A DNA stretch of 29,156 nucleotides, taken from positions 1 through 29,156 of the forward strand of contig URDU01000037.1 in assembly GCA_900546625.1 (NCBI GenBank). The letters are read 5' to 3'. Shown here piece after piece: positions 20,995 to 27,629 of the stretch (positions within the stretch are counted from its first letter, which is position 1; each line of letters begins with the position of its first letter). The notes under the pieces were generated by a model. It was not told where the DNA came from and did not search any database. It was given only the letters and a program-made list of their open reading frames with translations. Origin of the DNA: an uncultured Lachnobacterium sp. GTDB taxonomy: Bacteria > Bacillota > Clostridia > Lachnospirales > Lachnospiraceae. A program made the translations under genes and the position numbers.

Positions 20995-21227
20995 GGAATC
21001 CGCCATACATATACATTCCGCACTCATTTTACTCCGTAACCAAGAGTATGTAAGAAATCACATATAGGTTGAGACAATAGGACACAACCGTCCATATTCG
21101 CCATCGTGGCTCAGTATGAACTCGCTCGTACATCCGTGTACGAGCGTTGCTATGTGTTGAAGTGATTTCAAACATACTCTAAGTTACTGTGTAGATTCGT
21201 TTGGAATGTATATGTATGACGGATTCC
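20995..21227. repeat. 233-bp hairpin repeat, copy 1
   Basis: The 25-bp ends, GGAATCCGCCATAC... at 20995 and its near-exact inverse ending GACGGATTCC at 21227, pair with one mismatch. The stem continues less perfectly to GAAATCAC (21054-21061) and GTGATTTC (21162-21169). About 100 bp between the arms contains a perfect 10-bp hairpin (21123-21146, CGCTCGTACA/TGTACGAGCG, loop TCCG). It has no coding capacity. It resembles a MITE-like or structured-RNA element. No target duplication was seen. Confidence 0.8.
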
Positions 21228-21293
21228 TTATGCTGTGGATGTACTATAAAAATCCTATGGTATAATACTCTAGAATTAAATAATAAAATATAG

Positions 21294-21309
21294 TGTTTCA
21301 CGTGAAACA
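21294..21309. other. parS centromere site 2
   Basis: This is an exact 16-bp TGTTTCACGTGAAACA. The sequence to its right is identical to that right of parS1 for about 25 more bases, while the left flank differs. This shows it arose with the duplicated hairpin module. Confidence 0.95.
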
Positions 21310-21369
21310 TTCCTCTTTTAATATATGATTTAATTTATAGGGAATAATTTAGTTTATTGACAGTAGTAC

Positions 21370-21457
21370 GGAATCGGTCATACATATACATTCTACACTC
21401 ATTTTACTCCGTAACTAAGAGCATGTAAGAAATCACATATAGGTGAGACAATACCAC
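21370..21457. repeat. Truncated left arm of the hairpin repeat
   Basis: About 88 bp match the left arm of the 233-bp element with several substitutions, including GGAATCGGTCATAC at the start and GAAATCACATATAGG further in. They stop shortly after GAGACAATA, where a full second copy begins. It has no right arm. Confidence 0.75.
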
Positions 21458-21690
21458 GGAATCCGCCATACATATACATTCCACACTCATTTTACTCCGT
21501 AACCAAGAGTATGTAAGAAATCACACATAGGTTGAGACAATAGGACGCAACCGTCCATATTCGCCATCGTGGCTCAGTATGGACTCGCTCGTACATCCGT
21601 GTACGAGCGCTGCTATGCATAGAAGTGATTTCAAACATACTCTAAGTTACTGCGTAGATTTGTTTGAAATGTATATGTATGTCGGATTCC
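21458..21690. repeat. 233-bp hairpin repeat, copy 2
   Basis: This has the same length as copy 1 with a constant 463-bp offset at both ends and only scattered substitutions, so no net gaps. Arms lie at 21458-21524 and about 21625-21690. The apical region keeps the perfect 10-bp hairpin (21586-21609). It also has GGACG/CGTCC (21543-21556) and GTCCATA/TATGGAC (21553-21584) pairings that are mismatched in copy 1. Confidence 0.8.
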
Positions 21691-21790
21691 TTACGTTGTG
21701 GATGTACAATAAATGTCATATAGTATATTATTTTAAAAATAATTATGTGCGATTTTATATTGTATAGGTTAATATTTTGGATTTTAAATT

Positions 21791-21868
21791 ATATGATGGA
21801 GTATAATCTCAATTATTATGTAATTTGAGAATATATGATAATGTATAATCAATTATTATGTAATTTGA
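21791..21868. repeat. AT-rich direct repeat of 36-38 bp
   Basis: Two near-copies at 21791-21828 and 21833-21868 share ATATGAT, GTATAATC and CAATTATTATGTAATTTGA. The sequence is AT-rich, non-coding and upstream of parS3. No function can be assigned. Confidence 0.6.
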
Positions 21869-21928
21869 TTGTATAGAATTTAATAAATATTAATTGATAA
21901 GTATAAGTATTAAATGATAAAATAAAAA

Positions 21929-21944
21929 TGTTTCACGTGAAACA
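21929..21944. other. parS centromere site 3
   Basis: An exact 16-bp TGTTTCACGTGAAACA is embedded in a 22-bp perfect palindrome with half-site AAATGTTTCAC. It lies 98 bp before the flavoprotein gene and about 0.8 kb before parA. Confidence 0.95.
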
Positions 21945-22041
21945 TTTAAATGATATAATGAGTGAATACAAGATAGCTACGTTTTAATAATTAGACTGAT
22001 TAAAAATTTAAATAAAGGATATAGAAGGTGACATAATTTAT

Positions 22042-22590
22042 ATGAATAAAAATGTTTTAATAATTAAAGGAAGCCCGAGAACAGAAGGCAATACTGCAAC
22101 AATGGCTGATATATTTGCCAAAGGCGCAATTGAAAATCATAATGCTGTAACGGAAATTGTATTGAAGGATAAAACAATAATAGATTGTAGTGGTTGTGCT
22201 ATTTGCCAGCAAAATGGAGGAAAATGTGTTCAAGACGATGATATGAATGAAATATATGATGAAATGTATAAAGCAGATGTAATTGTTTTAGCATGTCCGG
22301 TTTACTTTTATACTTGGCCTTCCTTGATGAAAAAAATGATTGACAGAACTTTTGCAATTGAAGATAGTATGGATAAGAAGATTTTCTATTTATTAAGTGC
22401 TGCAGCTACAAGAAAAGAAATAAATGTACAAACCATGATTAAGTGTTTCAGACAGTATATTTCATGCTTCGGAGAAAATGGTAGTGAGGAGGGCGGTATT
22501 ATATTTGCGTATGACACAAGAAAAACAGGGGATGTGAAAAATATGCATGATATTTTAAATAAAGTATATGAAATGGGCAAGAATGTATAG
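22042..22590 (+). CDS. Iron-sulfur flavoprotein-like NAD(P)H-dependent FMN reductase family protein
   Basis: This is a 182-residue flavodoxin-like-fold protein. The FMN-phosphate loop is GSPRTEGNT (10-18). Further conserved parts are VIVLACPVYFYTWPSLMKKMIDRT (about 80-103), which lines the flavin site. Four cysteines, C49-x2-C52-x2-C55-x6-C62, form a compact motif like the [4Fe-4S] ligands of archaeal/clostridial iron-sulfur flavoproteins. The physiological donor and acceptor are unknown. The ATG has GAAGGTGA upstream. The gene lies between the parS sites and parA, and its AT-rich surroundings and codon choice (many ATA/AAA) suggest late insertion. Reduced-flavin chemistry is inferred from the family only. 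Confidence 0.85.
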   Translation: MNKNVLIIKGSPRTEGNTATMADIFAKGAIENHNAVTEIVLKDKTIIDCSGCAICQQNGGKCVQDDDMNEIYDEMYKADVIVLACPVYFYTWPSLMKKMIDRTFAIEDSMDKKIFYLLSAAATRKEINVQTMIKCFRQYISCFGENGSEEGGIIFAYDTRKTGDVKNMHDILNKVYEMGKNV

Positions 22591-22694
22591 TTGCATTTAG
22601 CAAAATAAAAATTGAATTGAATGAATAATTATTTCAATTATTAAAAAATAATGTACTTACATAGTGGAATTTTATAGCATTATACAGTTAAGAG

Positions 22695-22703
22695 TGATAT
22701 AAT
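22695..22703 (+). promoter_or_regulatory. Extended -10 promoter before parA
   Basis: TGATATAAT is an exact extended -10 (TGnTATAAT) about 59 bp upstream of the parA start. No good -35 hexamer lies 16-18 bp upstream, which is acceptable for the extended type. It suggests parAB is transcribed separately from the flavoprotein gene. Confidence 0.5.
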
Positions 22704-22761
22704 AATTTAAGTGTGTAAGATTTCAATTTACAATATCAAGTAAATTGCGAAAGGATTTATA

Positions 22762-23529
22762 ATGGGAAGAATTATAGCAGTTGCAAATCAGAAGGGTGGG
22801 GTTGGAAAGACCACTACTTCTATCAATCTGGCAGCGTGTCTGGCTGAGAAAAAGAAAAAGGTGCTGGCAATTGATTTGGATCCGCAGGGAAATATGACAA
22901 GCGGCCTTGGTGTAAATAAGGACGAAGTGGAGAACACGGTATATAATCTCATGCTTGATGAGTGTTCAATTGCAGAGAGTATTGAAAAGACCGTAGTGGA
23001 CAATTTATATGTCATTCCATCTAATGTAAATCTGGCAGGAGCTGAGATTGAGCTTTTGGGCATCAATGATAAGGAATACATATTAAAGAGTGCAGTTGAT
23101 TACATAAAAGAGGACTATGATTTTATTATTATTGATTGTCCTCCGTCACTCAACATGCTGACAGTCAATGCAATGACAACGGCAGATACAGTGTTGGTTC
23201 CTATTCAGTGTGAATATTATGCATTGGAGGGACTTAGTCAGCTGATCCATACAATCAATCTGGTGCAGGAGAGACTTAATCCGGAGCTTCAGATTGAGGG
23301 AGTGGTTTTCACCATGTATGATGTCAGGACAAATCTGTCAAACCAGGTTGTAGAGACAGTAAAAGAAAATCTGGATACAAAGATTTACAATACAATGATT
23401 CCAAGAAATATCAGACTGGCGGAGGCTCCGTCATATGGTATTCCAATAAATATGTATGACAGTAAATCGGCCGGAGCAGAAAGTTATAGAAATCTGGCAA
23501 AGGAAATAATAGCGAGAAAGGATATTTAA
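22762..23529 (+). CDS. parA: Chromosome partitioning ATPase ParA (Soj)
   Basis: This ParA/MinD-family ATPase works with ParB-parS to separate and position origins, and in Bacillus also modulates DnaA. At 255 residues it is the short chromosomal form without an N-terminal helix-turn-helix. The deviant Walker A motif KGGVGKTT (11-18, signature Lys11 and Lys16) is followed by AIDLDPQGNMTSGLG and Walker B FIIIDCPPSLNML. The PRNIRLAEAPSYGIPI stretch is typical of Soj. The ATG has AAAGGA 8 nt upstream. parB follows 6 bp later, so they form one operon. Confidence 0.97.
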   Translation: MGRIIAVANQKGGVGKTTTSINLAACLAEKKKKVLAIDLDPQGNMTSGLGVNKDEVENTVYNLMLDECSIAESIEKTVVDNLYVIPSNVNLAGAEIELLGINDKEYILKSAVDYIKEDYDFIIIDCPPSLNMLTVNAMTTADTVLVPIQCEYYALEGLSQLIHTINLVQERLNPELQIEGVVFTMYDVRTNLSNQVVETVKENLDTKIYNTMIPRNIRLAEAPSYGIPINMYDSKSAGAESYRNLAKEIIARKDI

Positions 23530-23535
23530 TATAGT

Positions 23536-24426
23536 ATGGCGGCAAAAAAAGGATTGGGCAAGGGACTTGATTCATTAATTACAGACAAAGTGTCAAAACC
23601 GGTAAAACCAAAGAGTAATCATGCAGCGGATGCTGTAATGATGGATATTAATAAAGTAGAACCTAACAGAGAACAGCCGAGAAAGAAATTTGATGAGGAT
23701 GCACTTATTGAATTATCAGAGTCAATAAAGCAGTTTGGCATTTTACAGCCACTACTATGCCAGGAAAGAGATGATTACTATGAAATCGTCGCAGGCGAGC
23801 GCAGATGGCGTGCAGCAAAGCTGGCAGGTCTAAAGGAAGTTCCTGTTATAATTAAAAAATTAACCGATCAGCAGATTATGGAAATCTCCCTTATAGAAAA
23901 TATTCAGAGAGAGGATTTGAATCCAATTGAGGAGGCTTTGGCATACAAGCGTCTGCTTGAAGAATTTAAACTGAAGCAGGATGATGTGGCAGAGAGAGTA
24001 TCAAAGAGCAGAACAGCAGTTACCAATTCAATGCGTTTACTCAGGCTCAATGAAAAGGTACAGCAGATGGTGATAGATGAAATGCTCACTACAGGCCATG
24101 CAAGAGCATTACTTGGAATAGAGGATCAGGATCAGCAGTATGTGGTAGCACAGCAGATTTTTGACCAAAAGCTCAGCGTAAGGGATACAGAGAAGCTTGT
24201 TAAGTCATTGCAGAAGAACAAAAAAAAGACCAAGGCAGAAAAGCCGGTTGATCCTCAGATGGAAGCAATCTACAAGGATCTTGAGGAAAAGCTTAAAAAG
24301 AATATGGGAACAAAGGTTCTGATTAACAGAAAGAATGAAAATTCCGGAAAGATAGAAATAGAATATTATTCTCATGATGAGCTGGATAGAATAGTAAACA
24401 TGCTTAATTCAGTTCAAACACAGTAA
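23536..24426 (+). CDS. parB: Chromosome partitioning protein ParB (Spo0J)
   Basis: ParB is a CTP-dependent DNA clamp that loads at parS, spreads and recruits condensin. The 296 residues contain an N-terminal GLGKGLDSLI motif (6-15) that stimulates ParA, a CTP-binding domain with GERRWRAA (87-94) and ENIQREDLNPIEEA (about 129-142). A helix-turn-helix (KQDDVAERVSKSRTAVTNSMRLLRL) follows, then a C-terminal dimerisation region. Three exact parS sites lie 1.6-2.6 kb upstream. Noc, the ParB paralogue, recognises a different site and lacks this setting, so ParB/Spo0J is the better call. Confidence 0.97.
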   Translation: MAAKKGLGKGLDSLITDKVSKPVKPKSNHAADAVMMDINKVEPNREQPRKKFDEDALIELSESIKQFGILQPLLCQERDDYYEIVAGERRWRAAKLAGLKEVPVIIKKLTDQQIMEISLIENIQREDLNPIEEALAYKRLLEEFKLKQDDVAERVSKSRTAVTNSMRLLRLNEKVQQMVIDEMLTTGHARALLGIEDQDQQYVVAQQIFDQKLSVRDTEKLVKSLQKNKKKTKAEKPVDPQMEAIYKDLEEKLKKNMGTKVLINRKNENSGKIEIEYYSHDELDRIVNMLNSVQTQ

Positions 24427-24552
24427 AAAAATAAGATAGTATTCAGATTTTGTGTATTTAATGAAAGAAATAATAAATTTATACAGAAAATGAGACAAAG
24501 AGACTATTTAAATTTTATGCAAAATGTACGACAATATAGATAGGAGTAAAAA

Positions 24553-25062
24553 ATGATTTCTGAATATTTAGGATTCGATTCTGACTACATTATACTAGGA
24601 TTGATGGGAGTGGTGATTATTCTGCTCATTCTCATAATCATAAATATGGTGCAGGTCGGTAAACTCAAAAAAAGATACAAGGTGTTTATGAGTGGAAAAA
24701 ATGCAAAGTCATTGGAGGACACAATTATCAAGAGACTTGACGAGGTAGATGAACTTGTTGCAGCAAACTCATTAAACAAAAAGAATATAGAAGAATTATT
24801 TGCTAACATGAAGTGTTCATACCAGAAGGTAGGACTAGTGAAGTATGATGCATTTAATGAGATGGGCGGAAAACTAAGCTTTTCACTTGCCATGCTAAAT
24901 GGAAAGGATGATGGCTTTGTACTCAATGCCGTTCACAGTCGTGAGGGCTGTTATACATACATCAAGGAGATTGTTGGCGGAAATTCCATTATTGTTTTAG
25001 CAGATGAAGAGCAGGAAGCGTTGAATATGGCCAAGGAGGCAAATATGCCTGCAGAAAAATAA
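24553..25062 (+). CDS. DUF4446 family membrane-anchored protein
   Basis: The 169 residues begin with one strongly hydrophobic segment (about 12-34, IILGLMGVVIILLILIII). A charged, probably coiled region with EDTIIKRLDEVDELVAAN follows, then a compact domain with QKVGLVKYDAFNEMGGKLSFSLAMLNGKDDGFVL (about 92-125). This arrangement matches DUF4446, which is commonly found directly after parB in clostridia; its function is not established. It lies 126 bp after parB on the same strand. The C-terminal domain should face the cytoplasm. A role at the membrane linked to segregation or sporulation is only suggested by position. Confidence 0.85.
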   Translation: MISEYLGFDSDYIILGLMGVVIILLILIIINMVQVGKLKKRYKVFMSGKNAKSLEDTIIKRLDEVDELVAANSLNKKNIEELFANMKCSYQKVGLVKYDAFNEMGGKLSFSLAMLNGKDDGFVLNAVHSREGCYTYIKEIVGGNSIIVLADEEQEALNMAKEANMPAEK

Positions 25063-25081
25063 CAATGGGGTGTTTTAGTTT

Positions 25082-26125
25082 ATGAGGATAAAAGCAGTCA
25101 GCAGCTTAGTTGGCGGTGAAGTACTTGCGGAACCAATACTAACAGAGAAAAATGATATTTTAATACCAAATGGCACAAAGCTTAAGACTGATTATGTGCC
25201 ACTTATAGAGTCACTTGGGATAGAATCAGTGATGGTAGAGGATCCGTATGAGAATTACGAAAGTCCGAATTCTATCGTAGACCCGGCTATTTTCAACAAA
25301 TATGTGGAAAAAGTGCGCAGACTGATGGAAAGTCATATATATCATGATGGGAAATCCTTAAAGGAGTTTGAGATAATAGCTAATGATATTGTCCATGATA
25401 TTAATGATATGCCGTATGACGTGATTGTTGATATAAAAGAGCGCAATTCGGACTTATATGAGCACACAGTCATGGTAACACTTTTATCAGTGCTCGTTGC
25501 CAGAAAGCTGAAGCTGGATGAAAAACGAAAGTATAACATAGCTGTGGGCTGTTTACTACATGACATCGGGCTGCGTTTTATTGTCACACGATATAAAAAC
25601 AGGGATTTTTCCAATGCAGATCCTGCGGAGCTTTTTGAGTACAAAAAGCATACCATTTTGGGATATTCGGCATTGGATGAGGAAGGCTGGATAGCGCCAA
25701 TATCAATGAAGATGGTTTTATCACATCATGAAAATTTGGCAGGCACGGGTTTCCCAATGAAGCAAAAGAATAAGGAACTGGAATGTAGAATAATACAGGC
25801 ATGTGATGCGTTTGATTCGCTGATAAGCGGCATGGAGTGTAAGCGTATCTGTGTGCAGGATGCCATAAATAAGATAAAGGAAAATGAAGGTGGAGAATTT
25901 GACAATAAAATCATTAAGTGTCTGCTTTCATCAGTAGCAAAATATCCTGTAGGCACGACTGTAAAGACAAATGCCGAAGAAGAGGGAGTGGTAGTTTCCC
26001 AGACAGTCGATCCGGAAAATCCAATTATCATGATTTTCGGGAATGAAAATAACGGCAAAGTGATGATGCACAACAGATTAAATCTCATGCTCGATAAAAA
26101 CATTTCAATTCTTCAGGTGATTTAA
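25082..26125 (+). CDS. Divergent HD-GYP domain protein
   Basis: HD-GYP proteins typically hydrolyse cyclic di-GMP. The N-terminal ~60 residues (MRIKAVSSLVGGEVLAEPIL, ending ESLGIESVMVEDP) look like the small beta domain often found before HD-GYP. The core has LEHTVM-type histidine (YEHTVMV), LLHDIGLRF instead of the canonical HDIGK, KKHTILGYSAL, SHHENLAGTGFP in place of HHE-x2-DGxGYP, and ACDAFDSLISG in place of D-x-FDAL. The metal-binding H, D and E residues seem kept, but the lysine and GYP signature have changed. The C-terminal ~60 residues (YPVGTTVKTN to ISILQVI) resemble tails of bacterial HD-GYP proteins. Activity is plausible but uncertain. It lies 19 bp after DUF4446. Confidence 0.85.
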   Translation: MRIKAVSSLVGGEVLAEPILTEKNDILIPNGTKLKTDYVPLIESLGIESVMVEDPYENYESPNSIVDPAIFNKYVEKVRRLMESHIYHDGKSLKEFEIIANDIVHDINDMPYDVIVDIKERNSDLYEHTVMVTLLSVLVARKLKLDEKRKYNIAVGCLLHDIGLRFIVTRYKNRDFSNADPAELFEYKKHTILGYSALDEEGWIAPISMKMVLSHHENLAGTGFPMKQKNKELECRIIQACDAFDSLISGMECKRICVQDAINKIKENEGGEFDNKIIKCLLSSVAKYPVGTTVKTNAEEEGVVVSQTVDPENPIIMIFGNENNGKVMMHNRLNLMLDKNISILQVI

Positions 26126-26143
26126 AGAAAAGAGAAATAAGTA

Positions 26144-27019
26144 ATGCACCAATTCCTCAGAGCAATAGGATTTTCAGATATAACAAAGAAACAGTTAAAC
26201 GAGGTAATTAAAAATATAATAGATAAGCCGGAAAAACTAAAGGTAACAAAGGATTCCGAGGGCAATGAATTTGCCGAGCTGTCATGTGATGTGGCTTCCA
26301 ATATGGGAATTACGGTCAGAGGAATATACAATGACGATGATAGCTTTGACATAGATTACTACTATCCGTATTTCATGGGAAGCGAAAAGACTACAAATGA
26401 GATAATAGATATCGAAAAACATTCCGAGAAGGAATCATACGCAGGTGTATGTGATGATCCTAATCTCGGCGTAACACTTATATTTTATCTGCAGAATGTG
26501 TGTGATTATCTGTCAGAGAAGTCATACATAAACAGAGAGGTAAGGGCAAAGGGAGCAGTGCTCTCAGGACTGTCAGTTGATGGCTGTATTTTGCTGCCAA
26601 TGAAACAGAAAAAAGCTAAAACATTAAACACAGTTGACTCAGACAAAAAGGATAGAAAGCAGCTGATTGCAGAGGCCAGAGATGGCGATGAAAGTGCTAT
26701 GGAAAGCCTCACAATGGAAGATATAGATTTATACTCATCCATTACAAGAAGAATCCAAAATGAGGATATTCTTTCAATCGTAACGACATACTTCATGCCA
26801 TATGGCATTGAAAGTGACCAGTACAGCGTGCTGGGAGATATTATTGAGTTCACAGAAGAAAAAAATGTCATTACAAATGAAAAAATATATTGCATAAAAG
26901 TGTCATGTAATGATATAATATTTAGCGTGTGTATAAACAAAAATGACCTCATCGGTGAGCCGATGGTTGGCAGACGTTTCAAAGGAAATATCTGGATGCA
27001 GGGTAGTATTTGTTTGTAA
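26144..27019 (+). CDS. DUF3881 family protein
   Basis: The 291-residue protein starts MHQFLRAIGFSDITKKQLNEVIKNI, a start typical of DUF3881, a family restricted mainly to Lachnospiraceae. No signal peptide, membrane segment or catalytic motif is visible. The sequence is acidic, and a central segment (KQLIAEARDGDESAMESLTMEDIDLYSSITRRIQNEDI) resembles a short helical repeat. The end (VGRRFKGNIWMQGSICL) is well conserved-looking. Function is unknown. It follows the HD-GYP gene by 18 bp and ends 8 bp before the tRNA-Arg gene. It is probably the last member of a parAB-linked group. Confidence 0.8.
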   Translation: MHQFLRAIGFSDITKKQLNEVIKNIIDKPEKLKVTKDSEGNEFAELSCDVASNMGITVRGIYNDDDSFDIDYYYPYFMGSEKTTNEIIDIEKHSEKESYAGVCDDPNLGVTLIFYLQNVCDYLSEKSYINREVRAKGAVLSGLSVDGCILLPMKQKKAKTLNTVDSDKKDRKQLIAEARDGDESAMESLTMEDIDLYSSITRRIQNEDILSIVTTYFMPYGIESDQYSVLGDIIEFTEEKNVITNEKIYCIKVSCNDIIFSVCINKNDLIGEPMVGRRFKGNIWMQGSICL

Positions 27020-27027
27020 TATACAAA

Positions 27028-27100
27028 TGTTCTCGTAGTTAAATGGATATAACAAGCGCCTCCTAAGCGCTAGTTGTGGGTTCAATTCCCGCCGGGAACA
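27028..27100 (+). tRNA. tRNA-Arg(CCU)
   Basis: The 73-nt gene has a 7-bp acceptor stem TGTTCTC/GGGAACA (one G-T pair), a D arm, an anticodon arm AGCGC/GCGCT with loop CTCCTAA (anticodon CCU), and a T loop GGTTCAATTCC. The CCA is not encoded. It starts 8 bp after the DUF3881 stop. A mobile-element scar begins just downstream. This tRNA is a plausible integration target, but no duplicated 3' end was found in the window. Confidence 0.96.
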
Positions 27101-27111
27101 GGTCAAAAAAA

Positions 27112-27147
27112 CAGCAATGTTTGACTACAATTCATTGCTGCTTTTTC
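27112..27147 (+). terminator. Terminator after tRNA-Arg
   Basis: CAGCAATG (27112-27119) pairs with CATTGCTG (27133-27140) around a 13-nt loop, followed by CTTTTTC. It lies 11 bp downstream of the tRNA. Confidence 0.75.
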
Positions 27148-27151
27148 TATT

Positions 27152-27249
27152 TTACGGTGCCCGTGAGCACCGTAATCGTATGAATTTTATAATTTCAGGC
27201 ACCGGAAAAGGCAAACGGGCACCGAAAGGAAAAATTGGTTCAGGCACCG
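27152..27249. repeat. Cluster of GCACCG short repeats with inverted pair
   Basis: One inverted pair CGGTGC/GCACCG forms a 9-bp arm hairpin at 27152-27175. Direct copies follow as CAGGCACCG, CGGGCACCG and CAGGCACCG, starting with GCACCG at 27199, 27219 and 27244. Spacing of 20-32 bp is roughly two to three helical turns. They may be integrase or excisionase arm sites, but this is inference. Confidence 0.55.
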
Positions 27250-27284
27250 TGAGGAACTAACCATGGTGTAGCATGAAATTAAGG

Positions 27285-27312
27285 TTGTCAATGAATGTAA
27301 ATATGGTATTCT
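27285..27312 (+). promoter_or_regulatory. Promoter upstream of the ParB-like fragment
   Basis: TTGTCA (27285-27290) and TATTCT (27307-27312) are 16 bp apart. The predicted transcript would start near 27319 and meet the strong terminator at 27340-27380 before the coding frame. Confidence 0.5.
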
Positions 27313-27339
27313 TGCCGGATAAAAAGGCCTGACGGTGAG

Positions 27340-27380
27340 TCGCTCAGATTAGATTAAGAATCTAGTCTGAGCGATTTTTT
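27340..27380 (+). terminator. Strong intrinsic terminator in leader
   Basis: TCGCTCAGATTAGATT (27340-27355) pairs with AATCTAGTCTGAGCGA (27359-27374), with one G-T pair and a 3-nt loop, followed by six T residues. It lies between the promoter and the TTG start at 27408, so it may be an attenuator. Confidence 0.85.
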
Positions 27381-27407
27381 GCGTTCAGGGAAAAGGAGAA
27401 AATGTAA

Positions 27408-27629
27408 TTGACAGAGAAAACAGATCTTAGAGAACAGGATGAAAAGGTTGTTGAAATTGAAATGGAGAGATTAGTGCCATTCAACAATCATCCGTTTAAG
27501 GTAATACTCGACAACCAGATGCAGGAGCTTCAGGACAGTATTAAGAAGTATGGAATACCAAGCTTGCAAGTATCAATACACATTTTATGGAGAAGTATTA
27601 TAAGGATCTTCTTAAAATGCCAGCGGTAA
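27408..27629 (+). pseudogene. ParB-like protein, N-terminal fragment joined to integrase sequence
   Basis: Translation from TTG (27408), with AAAGGAG about 9 nt upstream, gives an N-terminus ending in a typical ParB start: VEIEMERLVPFNNHPFKV, then MQELQDSIKKYGI. Only about 50 residues are ParB-like. From roughly 27557 the DNA encodes integrase in another frame, so the last ~23 residues (PSLQVSIHILW...) are read out of frame and are junk. The missing part includes the CTP-binding and DNA-binding domains. This resembles ParB-like proteins of integrative conjugative elements, unlike the chromosomal ParB at 23536. It is probably non-functional. Confidence 0.75.

Larger units (their letters stand above)
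20882..22041. other. Gene-free parS/hairpin-repeat region
   Basis: No supported coding sequence lies in these 1,160 bp; a 62-codon frame at 21579-21767 falls within the hairpin repeat. The region holds three parS sites, two near-identical 233-bp hairpin elements plus a truncated left arm, and a very AT-rich right part (about 21,726-22,041) with a 36-38-bp direct repeat. parS1, its AT-rich leader and the first hairpin are duplicated as parS2 and the second hairpin. Confidence 0.85.
27101..27407. other. Non-coding element end: hairpin, GCACCG repeats, promoter and leader
   Basis: This gene-free stretch has a tRNA terminator (27112-27147), a perfect 9-bp inverted repeat TTACGGTGC/GCACCGTAA (27152-27175), and three further GCACCG copies at 27199, 27219 and 27244. 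A promoter (27285-27312) and a leader terminator (27340-27380) complete it. Its composition and position suggest the left end of an integrative element with protein-binding repeats. Confidence 0.6.

Noticed and set aside
21579..21767. 62-codon plus-strand frame in the hairpin region
   Set aside because: It starts inside the inverted-repeat tip, has no ribosome binding site, and its counterpart in copy 1 is not maintained as a protein.
20882..22041. Possible CRISPR array from the repeated segments
   Set aside because: The repeats are 233-bp inverted-repeat elements in only two and a half copies. There are no short regular repeats with unique spacers and no cas genes.
27408..27629. An intact small ParB-like regulator
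   Set aside because: The C-terminal third is out-of-frame integrase DNA, and both the CTP-binding and helix-turn-helix parts are missing.
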